Assembly (NCBI GenBank): GCA_964454025.1
Contig: CAYVRP010000014.1
Location: 1-64,000 of the forward strand
Direction of reading: 5' to 3'
Length of the DNA: 64,000 nucleotides
Origin: JAFGBI01 sp964454025
Lineage (GTDB): Bacteria; Myxococcota_A; Polyangia; Polyangiales; Polyangiaceae
The notes under the pieces are model-generated. The model made no database searches. It worked only from the letters and a program-made list of their open reading frames with translations, and was not told the DNA's origin. Shown here piece after piece: positions 34,803 through 43,967 of the stretch. Numbering within the stretch: position 1 is the stretch's first letter; every line of letters starts with the position of its first letter. Position numbers and translations under genes: made by a program.

Positions 34803-36296
34803 GTGCGAATCCACGGCGAGCTCAATCCACTGGCAGCAATGGAAGACGACGCGCAAGGACACGAGCTCTGGAGGCAGGCGGTCGAGCACACGCGGAGCCG
34901 CTCGCCAGCCTCGTTCGAACAGTGGTTCTCGAGCGTGCAGTTCGATCGACTCGAGGACGGCGTGCTACACCTGACGGCCCGGGACGAGTTCGTCCGCGAC
35001 TGGGTGACGGAGCATTTCTTGCCCGACCTGGTCGAGCGGATCGACGCGCTGCAGGGCCAGGCGTGGCTCGAGCGGTCGGGAATCGCGGTGGTGGGTGAGC
35101 TCGACGTGCCGGCCACTCGGGTCGAATGGTGCATCTCCGGACGGCTCGAACGTCCGGTCTGCGAGCTCGCGCCCCGGGAGGCGCGTACGGCGACACGGTC
35201 GTCCGTCCGTCCGCCGACCCCCGTGGAGCGGCCGGCGAACGCGCGTCCGGCCAACGACGAGCTCACCGCGATGCTCAACCCGAAGCACACCTTCGGGAAC
35301 TTCGTCGTCGGTCCCTCCAACGAGCTCGCCTACGCGGCGGCCTTCTCATCGGCCGGGGGCGGGGGTCCTCGCTATAACCCGCTGTTCATCGCGGGCGGTA
35401 CCGGGCTCGGCAAGACGCACCTCATGCACGCGATCGCGCACAAGGTGCTCCAGGAGCGACCTGAGGCGCGGGTCGTGTACGTGTCCGCGGAGCGGTTCAC
35501 CAACGAGTTCATCGTCGCGCTGCAGCACCACCGGATGGACGAGTTTCGCGCGCGCTATCGCACCGCGTGTGACCTGCTGCTGCTGGACGACATCCAGTTC
35601 TTGGCCGGGCGCGAGCAGACCCAGGAGGAGTTCTTCCACACCTTCAACGCCCTGCGTGACGCCGACAAGCCGATCGTCGTCACCGCCGACAAGTACCCGC
35701 AGCAGCTCCAGCGGATGCCGGAGCGGCTCGTGTCGCGCTTCACCTCGGGGCTGGTCGCGGACATTCAGGTCCCGCAGCTCGAGACGCGGGTGGCCATCGT
35801 GCGCAAGAAGGCGCAGCTCGAGGGGATCACGCTCGAGGACGCCGTCGCCGTGCTGCTCGCGCAGAGCGTGCAGAGCAACGTCCGCGAGCTGGAGGGGGCG
35901 CTGATCCGCCTCGCCGCCAAGTCGTCCCTCACGGGCTGCCCGGTGGACATCGAATTCGCCCGCGCGGAGCTCCTGTCCGTGCCGCCACGGCGGACGGAGC
36001 ATACGAGCGTGCAGGACATCCAGCGGGCCGTGTGCAGCCACTTCCGGCTGTCCAACGGCGAGCTCCTGAGCAAGGACCGGCACAAGAGCGTGGCGTTCGC
36101 GCGTCAGGTGGCGATGTACCTTTGCCGCCAGCGCCTCAAGTGCAGTTACCCGGAGCTCGGGCGGGCGTTTGGCAACCGCGACCACACCACCGCGATGAGC
36201 GCCGTTCGTCGCGTCGAGGCGCTCCGCCAGTCGGACCCTCAGGTCAATGCGCACCTCGAGGCGATCGAGCAGAAGCTCGCCTCGTCGGACGAGTGA
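34803..36296 (+). CDS. dnaA: Chromosomal replication initiator DnaA
   Basis: About 497 aa. DnaA-ATP binds the origin and melts it to start replication. GTG 34803 is chosen because GGGGGAG lies 7 nt upstream; ATG 34839 (MEDDAQGHELW) is the alternative. Domain I (about LWRQAVEHTRSRSPASFEQW) is followed by a linker, then the AAA+ core from LNPKHTFGNFVVGPSNELAY with Walker A (GGTGLGKTH), Walker B (LLLLDDIQFLAG) and a sensor segment (PERLVSRFTSGLV). The C-terminal DNA-binding helix-turn-helix ends with the signature GNRDHTTAMSAVRRVE. The usual neighbours dnaN, recF and gyrB do not follow in this window. Confidence 0.97.
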   Translation: MRIHGELNPLAAMEDDAQGHELWRQAVEHTRSRSPASFEQWFSSVQFDRLEDGVLHLTARDEFVRDWVTEHFLPDLVERIDALQGQAWLERSGIAVVGELDVPATRVEWCISGRLERPVCELAPREARTATRSSVRPPTPVERPANARPANDELTAMLNPKHTFGNFVVGPSNELAYAAAFSSAGGGGPRYNPLFIAGGTGLGKTHLMHAIAHKVLQERPEARVVYVSAERFTNEFIVALQHHRMDEFRARYRTACDLLLLDDIQFLAGREQTQEEFFHTFNALRDADKPIVVTADKYPQQLQRMPERLVSRFTSGLVADIQVPQLETRVAIVRKKAQLEGITLEDAVAVLLAQSVQSNVRELEGALIRLAAKSSLTGCPVDIEFARAELLSVPPRRTEHTSVQDIQRAVCSHFRLSNGELLSKDRHKSVAFARQVAMYLCRQRLKCSYPELGRAFGNRDHTTAMSAVRRVEALRQSDPQVNAHLEAIEQKLASSDE

Positions 36297-36392
36297 GCCG
36301 CCGGCGCGCCGGCGGCCGGGTCGAGCGGCCCGTAGCCCCGCCGGTTTCCGACTCCGATCTCCGGCTCCCCCCTGCCCCCTCCAGTGCTCCTC

Positions 36393-36608
36393 ATGGCCAC
36401 CTTGAGGCTCATCCACCAGTACATGACGGATCGTCGCCAGGTGCTGCTCGAGGACGGACGGATCGGCAAGATCGTCCGCGTCGACACCTCCTTTCCGGCG
36501 CAGACCAGCCTCGTCTCCGTCTGGACCTCCGACGCCGACGACCCCCCGGTGACGAGGGTCGACGTCGCGCAGATCGTGGGCCCCGCCCCCCCCGCGGGCC
36601 GCGGCTGA
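36393..36608 (+). CDS. Small hypothetical protein (71 aa)
   Basis: ATG 36393 (or GTG 36384) to TGA 36608, about 100 bp after dnaA on the same strand. The sequence MATLRLIHQYMTDRRQVLLEDG followed by strand-rich GKIVRVDTSFPAQTSLVSVWT and VDVAQIVG reads as a compact alpha/beta domain and not as random GC-rich translation. No ribosome site is obvious and no family is recognised. It is convergent with dnaK. Confidence 0.55.
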   Translation: MATLRLIHQYMTDRRQVLLEDGRIGKIVRVDTSFPAQTSLVSVWTSDADDPPVTRVDVAQIVGPAPPAGRG

Positions 36609-36696
36609 GCCGCGGGTGTGCCGCTGCCGGACCGTCCGACGTCGCCTCCGATCCTGGTTCTCGCGCGCGGAGGCGCCGGCACCACCGCCCGGTCGC

Positions 36697-38520
36697 CTAG
36701 CCGGTCCCGTACATCGCCTGCGCGATCTCGAAGGTCGCCGCCTCGAGCCGCGAGTACGCGGCGCGCAGCGCCTCGTAGTCGCCGGCGTCCAGCAGGCTCC
36801 GCAGGGTTTCGAGCTCCGCCCGCACCGCGTCCACGCGCTCCGCCTCCAACAGATCGGCGTAGCCCTCGATGGCCTGCTCGGTGGTGTAGATGAGCGTCTC
36901 GGCCTGGTTCCGCAGCTCGGCGAGCATCCGCCGCAGCTCGTCCGTCTCGCGGAAGCGCTCCCCTTCGGCAATGAGCCGCTCGACCTCCTGCTCGGAGAGC
37001 CCGCTGGTCGGGGTGACGCTCACCGCCTGGCTGCGCCCCGTCCCCAGATCCTTCGCCTCGACGGAGAGGATGCCGTTGGCGTCGATCCGGAAGGTGACCT
37101 GGATCTTGGGGATGCCGCGGGGGGCGGGGGGAATGCCCGTGAGCTCGAAGTTGGCGAGGCTCCGGTTGTCGGCCGCCATCTCGCGCTCGCCCTGCAGGAC
37201 GTGGATGGGGACGAAGGACTGACCGTCGACGCTGGTGGTGAAGATCTCGCTCTTCTCCGTCGGTACCGTGGTGTTGCGGGGGATGAGCCGCGTGAACACG
37301 CCTCCCCCGGTCTCCACCCCGATGGACAGCGGGGTCACGTCGAGCAGCAGGACCTCGTCGATGTGGCCGCCGAGCGCCGCGCCCTGGATGGCCGCGCCGA
37401 CCGCGACCACCTCGTCCGGGTTGACCTCCTTGCTCGGATCGCGGCCGAATAGCTCACGCACGGCCTTCTGCACCGCCGGCATCCGCGTCATGCCCCCGAC
37501 CAGGACGACCTGCTGGATCTGCTGGGGGGTCAGCTTGGCGTCCGCGAGCACGCGGCGGCAGGCCGCGATGGTCCGCTCGATCAGATCCCGCGTGAGCATC
37601 TCGAGCTCGTTCCGCTTCATCGTGCGCTCGAGGTGCAGCGGGCCGTCGCCGCCGGTCGCGATGAAGGGGATGTTGATCTCGGTTTCGAGCGAGGAGCTCA
37701 GCTCGTGCTTGGCCTTCTCGGCGGCCTCCCGGAGCCGCTGCAGCGCCATGCGGTCTTGGCGCAGATCGACCCCGTGGGCCGCCTGGAATTCGCGACAGAG
37801 GACCTCGATCACGCGCGCGTCGAAGTCCTCCCCCCCGAGGTGGGTGTCGCCGCCCGTCGCCCGGACGTTGAACACCCCCGCGTTGATCTCGAGGATCGAG
37901 ATGTCGAAGGTGCCCCCGCCCAGATCGTAGACGGCGATGGTTTCCGCGCCCTGGCGGTCAAGACCGTAGGCGAGCGCCGCGGCGGTCGGCTCGTTGATGA
38001 TGCGCTTGACGTCGAGGCCGGCGATGCGGCCCGCGTCCTTGGTCGACTGGCGCTGCGCGTCGTCGAAATAGGCGGGCACGGTGATGATCGCCTCCGTGAC
38101 CGGCTCCCCGAGGTACGTCTCCGCGATCTCCTTCATGGTCGCGAGGACCATGCTCGAAACCTCGGGGGGTGACACCGAGCGGCCCCCGAGCTCCACCCAG
38201 GCGTCCCCGTTCTCGTGCCGGATCACCTTGTACGCCACGGCGGCGCGGTGCCGCTGTACCTCCTCGGCATCGAACTTTCGCCCCATCAGGCGCTTGACGG
38301 CATAGACGGTGTTGACGGGGTTGGTCGCGGCCTGCCGCTTCGCGACCTGCCCCACCAGCCGCTCGCCGCCGCTGGAGATGGCCACACAAGAGGGGGTGGT
38401 CCGCGCCCCCTCGGCGTTGGGCACCACCTTCACCTCGGGCTCGCCTGCGGCGCTCGTGCCCTCCAGCACCGCCCCGCACGAATTGGTCGTGCCCAGGTCG
38501 ATCCCGATGATTTTCCCCAT
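36697..38520 (-). CDS. dnaK: Molecular chaperone DnaK (Hsp70)
   Basis: 607 aa. DnaK binds exposed hydrophobic segments of proteins in an ATP cycle driven by DnaJ and GrpE. The ATPase domain is clear (GKIIGIDLGTTNSCGAVLEG, IITVPAYFDDAQRQSTKDAG, VYDLGGGTFDISILEI, VVLVGGMTRMPAVQ), followed by the substrate-binding domain (LLLDVTPLSIGVETGGG, PAPRGIPKIQVTFRIDANGI). The helical lid ends abruptly at QAMYGTG, without the long disordered acidic tail of most bacterial DnaKs, which are about 630-640 aa. ATG 38520 lies 15 bp after the grpE stop, so the two are one operon. Confidence 0.95.
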   Translation of the reverse strand: MGKIIGIDLGTTNSCGAVLEGTSAAGEPEVKVVPNAEGARTTPSCVAISSGGERLVGQVAKRQAATNPVNTVYAVKRLMGRKFDAEEVQRHRAAVAYKVIRHENGDAWVELGGRSVSPPEVSSMVLATMKEIAETYLGEPVTEAIITVPAYFDDAQRQSTKDAGRIAGLDVKRIINEPTAAALAYGLDRQGAETIAVYDLGGGTFDISILEINAGVFNVRATGGDTHLGGEDFDARVIEVLCREFQAAHGVDLRQDRMALQRLREAAEKAKHELSSSLETEINIPFIATGGDGPLHLERTMKRNELEMLTRDLIERTIAACRRVLADAKLTPQQIQQVVLVGGMTRMPAVQKAVRELFGRDPSKEVNPDEVVAVGAAIQGAALGGHIDEVLLLDVTPLSIGVETGGGVFTRLIPRNTTVPTEKSEIFTTSVDGQSFVPIHVLQGEREMAADNRSLANFELTGIPPAPRGIPKIQVTFRIDANGILSVEAKDLGTGRSQAVSVTPTSGLSEQEVERLIAEGERFRETDELRRMLAELRNQAETLIYTTEQAIEGYADLLEAERVDAVRAELETLRSLLDAGDYEALRAAYSRLEAATFEIAQAMYGTG

Positions 38521-38535
38521 CGTCGCCGACGGGCG

Positions 38536-39153
38536 TCAGCCCCCGCTGCTCGACTTCGTCGCCACCACCACCATGGCGGGGCGAATGAGCCGATCCCCCA
38601 TGCGATAGCCCGCCTGCACCTCGGCCATGCCCGTCCCCGGGGCGAACTCGGTCGACTCCGCCTGCTGGATTGCCTCCTGGTAGGTCGGGTCGAAGGCCGT
38701 GCCGACCGTCTCCACGCGCTCGATGCCCGCGCGGAGCAGGGTGTCGCGGAATTGCCGGAGCACCATGGCGATCCCGTCGGCGACCGACTTGACGTCGGCC
38801 GCCGTCTCGGCGTGGGCCTGGGCGCGCTCAAGGTTGTCGAACACCGGGAGCAGCTCGCGCAGCAGATCCTCGCGCCCCTTGCGCTCCGCCTCTGCCGCCT
38901 CGCGCCGGCTGCGCTTGCGGTAGTTGTCGAAGTCGGCCGCCGTTCGGAGCAGCTGGTCCCGGACCCGGGCCACCTCCGCCTGCGCCGCGGCGAGCGGGTC
39001 CACCGCCTGTGCCGCCGGCTCACCGGGCGCGGGGTCGAGATCGGCCTCGGGGCACTCCACCGCCCCGGAGGTAGGCTCTTGTGCCTCCGTCGGCGGCTCC
39101 CCCGCGACAGGATCGGGCGGCGCAGCTTCCTGGGTGATTTCGGGGTCGGGCAC
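38536..39153 (-). CDS. grpE: Nucleotide exchange factor GrpE
   Basis: About 205 aa. GrpE releases ADP from DnaK. A Pro/Glu/Ala-rich acidic N-terminus is followed by a long coiled coil (AQAEVARVRDQLLRTAADFD then NYRKRSRREAAEAERKG) and the C-terminal beta domain (GMAEVQAGYRMGDRLIRPAM followed by VVVATK), all typical. GTG 39153 is chosen because it sits just after a promoter-like sequence (TTGTCA, 16 bp, TATACT), which would give an almost leaderless mRNA. A longer reading frame upstream has no conserved sequence. It is transcribed with dnaK. Confidence 0.9.
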   Translation of the reverse strand: MPDPEITQEAAPPDPVAGEPPTEAQEPTSGAVECPEADLDPAPGEPAAQAVDPLAAAQAEVARVRDQLLRTAADFDNYRKRSRREAAEAERKGREDLLRELLPVFDNLERAQAHAETAADVKSVADGIAMVLRQFRDTLLRAGIERVETVGTAFDPTYQEAIQQAESTEFAPGTGMAEVQAGYRMGDRLIRPAMVVVATKSSSGG

Positions 39154-39163
39154 GGGCAGCGCC

Positions 39164-39191
39164 AGTATAACCAGGCCCCCCCGCTTGACAA
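39164..39191 (-). promoter_or_regulatory. Predicted sigma-70-type promoter of grpE-dnaK
   Basis: On the minus strand TTGTCA (39186-39191) and TATACT (39164-39169) are separated by 16 bp, each one mismatch from the consensus. The expected start of the RNA, about 7 nt downstream, falls only a few bases before GTG 39153. No CIRCE or heat-shock sigma-32 sequence was seen. Confidence 0.5.
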
Positions 39192-39269
39192 CGTGCGCCG
39201 GGGCGCACGACGCGTCATCGCGGCGGGACCGAACGTACGTCGCGCCGGCGCGCACGCCCGCGCGCCGGC

Positions 39270-40364
39270 TCAGGGTCCACGGGTCGACGCGCCGGGCACG
39301 TCACGGCATCGTCCCTGGCGGAGCGCCGTGCGCTGGCCGCCGGACGATCGGCCCTCCCCCGGCCCCGGTGGGTTCTCGACGAACCAGGCGTCGACCGCGG
39401 CCGGCAGGACCCAGAAGCGCTGGGCCGGCGGCAGGACCACGCGCTCGACCGCCGCGGAGCCGAGCCGCCCGTAGCTCGTGGTCTCGAGCCAGAAGCATTG
39501 CTCGTGCGGCCCCGGGGCGAAGAGGTGCAGCCGCCCGCTGCGCAGCAGCACCTCGTTCGTCGCCACCTCCCCGCGGCGGGTCCGGGTGACGATGCGGCGC
39601 CGGCCGGCGGGGAGACGGAGCTCCACGCCGGCCGCCGGATCCTCGCGGCTGCTCCCGACGACCTCCGCCACGCGGCGTCCGTCGACCTCGACCACGATGG
39701 GATCCGGCATCAGATCGAGCACCCGCACCAGGGGGTGGTGAAGCCAGTGGAGCGCGGGCCCGGCGATGAGGGCCACGATCGGTCCGGTGACCGCGCCGGG
39801 GCCGAGCGGCTCGCTGCGGCGGACGGCGCGGAGCCGCGCACCCGGGTTGAGCGCCGCGATCCGCTCCGCGAAGGCGGGGCGCCTGCAGGCGAGCTCCCCC
39901 CGGATCGTGCGGAAGACGGCGCGGCCGGCCGCGGCGCGCGGGAAGAGCCGCGGGAGGACCCAGCGGTCCACCGCCCAAGGCGTCGCGCTCACGAGCACCG
40001 CAGCGAGGGTGACCACCGCCGCCGCCGCCCAGGGCCAGAGCAGCGGCGCTCCGGCGGCGAACGTCCCCGCGAGCAGCCACGACGCGAGCGCCGTGGAGAG
40101 CGCGCGGGTGCCCGAGAGCGACGCGCGCTCGCGGCAGCGGCCGCAGTACGGCACCGCCAGCGCCCGAGAGCCGAAGCCGATCCCCAGGTGAGCGGTGGCG
40201 GTCTCGCCGCACCCGGCGCAGTCCTCTGGCAGCCGCGGGGCTCCGGGGCCGAAGGCGACCACGACCACCGCCCGCGACGGCCCCGCGCTGGCATCGGTGG
40301 CCTCCACGCCGAGATCGGGTTCGCGGGTCGGGGGCACGTCGTGACCAGTCGTATCAGCGTGCAC
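39270..40364 (-). CDS. Membrane protein with CxxC zinc-ribbon-like motifs, unknown
   Basis: 364 aa. After about 48 residues come CAGC and CGRC, about 25 residues apart, a possible metal site. Two hydrophobic segments follow (ALASWLLAGTFAAGAPLLWP and AAAAVVTLAAVLVSATPWAV), then a soluble part with strand-rich stretches (PDPIVVEVDGRRVAEVVG, VELRLPAGRRRIVTRTRR, RLHLFAPGPHEQCFWLETTS). The start is uncertain: GTG 40364 or an in-frame GTG about 27 bp further in. It is divergent from the helicase gene. No function is recognised. Confidence 0.6.
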   Translation of the reverse strand: MHADTTGHDVPPTREPDLGVEATDASAGPSRAVVVVAFGPGAPRLPEDCAGCGETATAHLGIGFGSRALAVPYCGRCRERASLSGTRALSTALASWLLAGTFAAGAPLLWPWAAAAVVTLAAVLVSATPWAVDRWVLPRLFPRAAAGRAVFRTIRGELACRRPAFAERIAALNPGARLRAVRRSEPLGPGAVTGPIVALIAGPALHWLHHPLVRVLDLMPDPIVVEVDGRRVAEVVGSSREDPAAGVELRLPAGRRRIVTRTRRGEVATNEVLLRSGRLHLFAPGPHEQCFWLETTSYGRLGSAAVERVVLPPAQRFWVLPAAVDAWFVENPPGPGEGRSSGGQRTALRQGRCRDVPGASTRGP

Positions 40365-40426
40365 CCCGCCGAGGTAAGGGGCTATGACGGCCGTCCCCCC
40401 GGGGCCGCGCCGGGGCCGTCGCGCCG

Positions 40427-42664
40427 ATGTCGCCGGAGCTGAACCAACCCCAGGTGGAGGCCGTCACCCACGGTGATGGGCCGCTGCTCGTCTTCGCGGG
40501 CGCAGGTAGCGGCAAGACCCGCGTGATCACGTACCGGGTCGCGCACCTGCTCGCCGAGCGGCGGATCCCGCCCTACCGCATCCTGACCGTCACCTTCACC
40601 AACAAGGCGGCCGGGGAGCTCCGCGCCCGGCTCGCCCGGCTCGCCGGCGACGGGGTCACCTCGGAGCTCTGGGTGGGCACCTTCCACGCCGTCTGCGCCC
40701 GCATCTTGCGGCGCTATCACGCGCACGTCGGGCTCGACCGCTCCTTCTCCATCTATGACGAGGCCGACCAGCGCGCGGTCATGAAGCGGGTCCTCGCCGA
40801 CCTGCAGCTCGATGATCGTCGCCTGCCGCCGAAGCGCGCCCTGGCCCGCATCCACGCGGAGAAGCGCGAGGGGCGGGGCCCGGCCGAGATGGAGCTCAAC
40901 TCCGCCTTCGACGCCCCGCTGCGCGAGGTCTTCGCGCGCTACCAGGCGGCGCTCGCGACCGCGAACGCCGTGGACTTCGAGGACCTGATCCTCCACGTGA
41001 TGCGCCTCGCGGAGGACCCGAGCGGGGAGGCGGGCCGCGAGCTCCGGGCGCGGTTCGGGCACGTCCTGGTGGACGAGTTCCAGGACACGAATCTCGTGCA
41101 GTATCGCCTGGTGCGCGCTCTCGCCGCCGCCACCCGGAACCTGTGCGTGGTCGGCGACGACGATCAGTCCATCTACGGCTGGCGCGGCGCCGACGTGCGC
41201 CTGATCCGCGGCTTTCGGCGGGATTTCCCGGACGCGACCGTGGTCAAGCTGGAGCAGAACTACCGCTCCACGGGGCACATCGTCGCCGCCGCCCTCGGTG
41301 TGATCGAGCCGTCGCCCACGCGCGAGCCCAAGCGCCTCTGGACGGCGGCGGAGCCGGGGGAGCGGGTCCGCGTCGTCGCGGCGCGGGACGAGCGCGACGA
41401 GGCGGCCTTCGTCGTGCGCACCATCCAGGAGGAGCTCCGCCGCGGCACGGATCCGCGCGAAGTCGCCGTCTTCTACCGCGTCCACGCCCAGTCCCGGGTG
41501 CTCGAGGAGGCGCTGCGCGGCGAGCGGATCCCGTACCAGGTCGTCGGCGGGATGAAGTTCTTCGAGCGCGCCGAGATCAAGGATCTCATCGCGTACCTGC
41601 GCCTGGTCGACAACCCCCGGAGCGACGCCGACCTGAGCCGCGTCATCAACGTGCCGGCGCGCGGCATCGGGGACAAGACCGTTCAGCGCCTCTTCGCGCT
41701 CGCCACCGCGCGGGGCAGCTCCGCCTGGGACGCGATCGAGCCGCTGCTCCGGGACGGGAGCCTGGGCTCCGCCGCGAAGGCGCGGCTGGTCGCGTTCCGC
41801 GCCCTGATCGAGGAGCTGCGCGCCGCGGCCGCGAACCGCGCGCCGGACGCGCTCGCGGAGCTCGTGCTCGAGCGCACCGGCTATCGAGCGGCGCTGTACG
41901 AGGCGGACACCGCGGAGAGCGACGCGCGGCTCGAGAACGTCGCCGAGCTCGTGGGCTCGATCGCGGAGTACGTCGCCGAGGCGAGCGACACGGGCGAGCC
42001 GGCCACGCTCGGGGGCTACCTCGAGCGGGTGAGCCTGGTCACCGCCGTCGACGGCATGAAGGACGTCCCCTCGGTGAGCCTCATGACGGTGCATGCGGCC
42101 AAGGGGCTCGAGTTCGTCAGCGTCGTCCTGACGGGGATGGAGGAGGAGGTCTTCCCCTACCGGGGGCTCGACGGCGACCACCCCGAGGAGCTCGAGGAAG
42201 AGCGCCGCCTCGCCTACGTCGCCGTCACCCGCGCCCGCCAGCGGCTCACCATCGTCCACGCCGCGGCGCGCACGCTCTTCGGAGACTCGCGCTTCCTCGA
42301 ACCGAGCCGGTTTCTCGCCGACCTGCCGCCCACGGCGATCGCGCACGAGCGGACCGCGGCCTCGGCGCCCCCGCCGCGGGCCCGGAGCGCGGGGGGCGGC
42401 CTGGCGGCATGGCCGGCGCCGATCGCCGCGTCCGGGGCGGCGGCCCGCGTGGCCCCCGGGGAGCGCGTCATCGACACGGCGTTCTTCGACGACGTCTCCC
42501 CCACGGAAGCCCGCGCGATCCGCCCGGGGCTCCGCGTTCGACACCGGCGCTTCGGGGAGGGGGTGGTGGAGGGGGTCGAAGGCGGTCCGCAGCCGATCGT
42601 CGTCGCTCGCTTCGCCGGGTTCGGGGTGCGCAAGATCCGGGCGGATTTCCTCGAGTTCGCCTGA
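40427..42664 (+). CDS. UvrD/PcrA-type ATP-dependent DNA helicase
   Basis: 745 aa. A superfamily 1A helicase that unwinds DNA 3' to 5' in repair and in removing proteins from DNA. All motifs are visible: Walker A AGAGSGKTRVITYRVAHL, VTFTNKAAGELR, DEFQDTN, GDDDQSIYGWRGAD, QNYRST, then LMTVHAAKGLEF and YVAVTRARQRL. The last about 60 residues are a small domain typical of PcrA (RVRHRRFGEGVVEGV). ATG 40427 starts it directly before SPELNQPQVEAV, the usual N-terminus. The 3' end lies 1 bp from the stop of the convergent lipoprotein gene. Confidence 0.95.
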   Translation: MSPELNQPQVEAVTHGDGPLLVFAGAGSGKTRVITYRVAHLLAERRIPPYRILTVTFTNKAAGELRARLARLAGDGVTSELWVGTFHAVCARILRRYHAHVGLDRSFSIYDEADQRAVMKRVLADLQLDDRRLPPKRALARIHAEKREGRGPAEMELNSAFDAPLREVFARYQAALATANAVDFEDLILHVMRLAEDPSGEAGRELRARFGHVLVDEFQDTNLVQYRLVRALAAATRNLCVVGDDDQSIYGWRGADVRLIRGFRRDFPDATVVKLEQNYRSTGHIVAAALGVIEPSPTREPKRLWTAAEPGERVRVVAARDERDEAAFVVRTIQEELRRGTDPREVAVFYRVHAQSRVLEEALRGERIPYQVVGGMKFFERAEIKDLIAYLRLVDNPRSDADLSRVINVPARGIGDKTVQRLFALATARGSSAWDAIEPLLRDGSLGSAAKARLVAFRALIEELRAAAANRAPDALAELVLERTGYRAALYEADTAESDARLENVAELVGSIAEYVAEASDTGEPATLGGYLERVSLVTAVDGMKDVPSVSLMTVHAAKGLEFVSVVLTGMEEEVFPYRGLDGDHPEELEEERRLAYVAVTRARQRLTIVHAAARTLFGDSRFLEPSRFLADLPPTAIAHERTAASAPPPRARSAGGGLAAWPAPIAASGAAARVAPGERVIDTAFFDDVSPTEARAIRPGLRVRHRRFGEGVVEGVEGGPQPIVVARFAGFGVRKIRADFLEFA

Positions 42665-42665
42665 G

Positions 42666-43748
42666 CTACCAGCAGGGCGAGACGACCACGTTCACGGTGC
42701 CGGTGTCGCTCGCGTAGAAGCTGTCGACGAGGATGGCGTAACGGGTGCCAGCCACGGCCTCGAGCTCCAGGCGCGAGAGCTGATCGAAGCCGCCGTCGTC
42801 GGCGCAGGCGAGCTCCTCCTCGAGGGCGCAGCTCGCGAAGACGGCGAGGATCGTGTCGATGTCGTTCGGCGATGTCACCTCGAGGACGTAGCAGCGTGTC
42901 GCCGGGGCGACCCAGGAGAAGGACAGATCGGGACCCGAGCCACCCACCGTGCAGGTGTGGTCGCGGAACGCGCTCGTCCGACCCGTGGTAGACCCCGTGA
43001 ACACCGTCCCGGTGGCGCCGGTCGCCTCGAAGTCGCAGGCGACGTCGAGCGTGCAGCTCGACTCGTCGAGGTGGCAGCTCGGGTCGCAGCGGAGCGAGCC
43101 GCCCGGGTAGCCGCGCGCCGCACAGTCGAGGTCGCGCAGGTCCGGGCCGTCGCACTCCTCGTCGAGCTCGGCGACGGCGTCGCCGCAGTACGGACCCGAG
43201 TCTGCCCCGGCGCTGCCCGCCTCTGACCTCGCGGAGCCGGACTCGCCGCCCGTGCCCGCTCCAGCTCCCGCGCCGGCGACGGCAGAAGCTGCGCCGCCGT
43301 CGGCGGCCCCACCCTTCCCGGACGCCGCGCCCGCGCGACCTCCCTCGCCGACGCCACCGGCGCTGCCGGTCGCGCTGCCGCCGCCCACCTCGGCGCCGCC
43401 GGTCGTGACGTCACCGCCGCTGGCCTCGACCCCGCCGGTCGTCCCCATCCCGCTCGTGACAACGCCACCGGTCATCGCGGCTCCGCCCGTCACGGCGGCC
43501 GTGCCACCCCTCGCCCCTCCCGCGCCGGTCGAGCCCCCGTTCGCGGGGGCGGCCCCGCCGCCGGAAGTCGCGCCGTTTCCCGCGCCGGCGGCGAGCCCCT
43601 CGCTGCCCGCGACGCCGCCGTTCTCCGGGCGCGGGGTGTCGATGGCCGAGAAGTCGTCCTCGCGGAGCTGTGGACAGCCGGCGAGGGAGGCGGCGACGAG
43701 GGCGCCGACCACCCCGAGCGAGCACCACCGACGCCGCGCCAGGACCAT
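42666..43748 (-). CDS. Gly-rich lipoprotein with C-terminal PPC-like domain
   Basis: 360 aa. ATG 43748 opens a lipoprotein signal (ALVAASLAGC). Residues about 45-190 are a Gly/Ala/Thr/Ser-rich spacer. A short Cys block follows (YCGDAVAELDEECDGPDLRD), then about 130 residues that resemble a bacterial pre-peptidase C-terminal (PPC) beta sandwich (LSFSWVAPATRCYVLEVTSP, IDTILAVF, LARLELEA-like strands). PPC domains are common on secreted proteins and bind or cap other domains. There is no enzyme domain, so it is probably a surface protein. It forms a group with the other Gly-rich lipoproteins in the window. Confidence 0.72.
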   Translation of the reverse strand: MVLARRRWCSLGVVGALVAASLAGCPQLREDDFSAIDTPRPENGGVAGSEGLAAGAGNGATSGGGAAPANGGSTGAGGARGGTAAVTGGAAMTGGVVTSGMGTTGGVEASGGDVTTGGAEVGGGSATGSAGGVGEGGRAGAASGKGGAADGGAASAVAGAGAGAGTGGESGSARSEAGSAGADSGPYCGDAVAELDEECDGPDLRDLDCAARGYPGGSLRCDPSCHLDESSCTLDVACDFEATGATGTVFTGSTTGRTSAFRDHTCTVGGSGPDLSFSWVAPATRCYVLEVTSPNDIDTILAVFASCALEEELACADDGGFDQLSRLELEAVAGTRYAILVDSFYASDTGTVNVVVSPCW

Positions 43749-43967
43749 GATCCGGCAGCGTGCCCCGCGCGAATCGCCGCGGCAACGGGGAAGGCCGCGG
43801 CGGTCGCCGCGACCCGCGAGCGCGGGATCTCACCCGGGGACGCGCCCGGCGTCGCGGCGCTCGGGGATCGCGCCGCTCTTGTCGGCGGGGACTGGACCCG
43901 GCAGGGGGGCGCGCTTCGTGCGCCGAGGGTGCGCCGCCGTCCGGTCGCGCCCCTCGCTCGGGGGGCG

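Noticed and set aside
36239..36685. A 148-codon minus-strand frame after dnaA
   Set aside because: It covers the dnaA end and the small + gene with no ribosome site or domain; judged a shadow.
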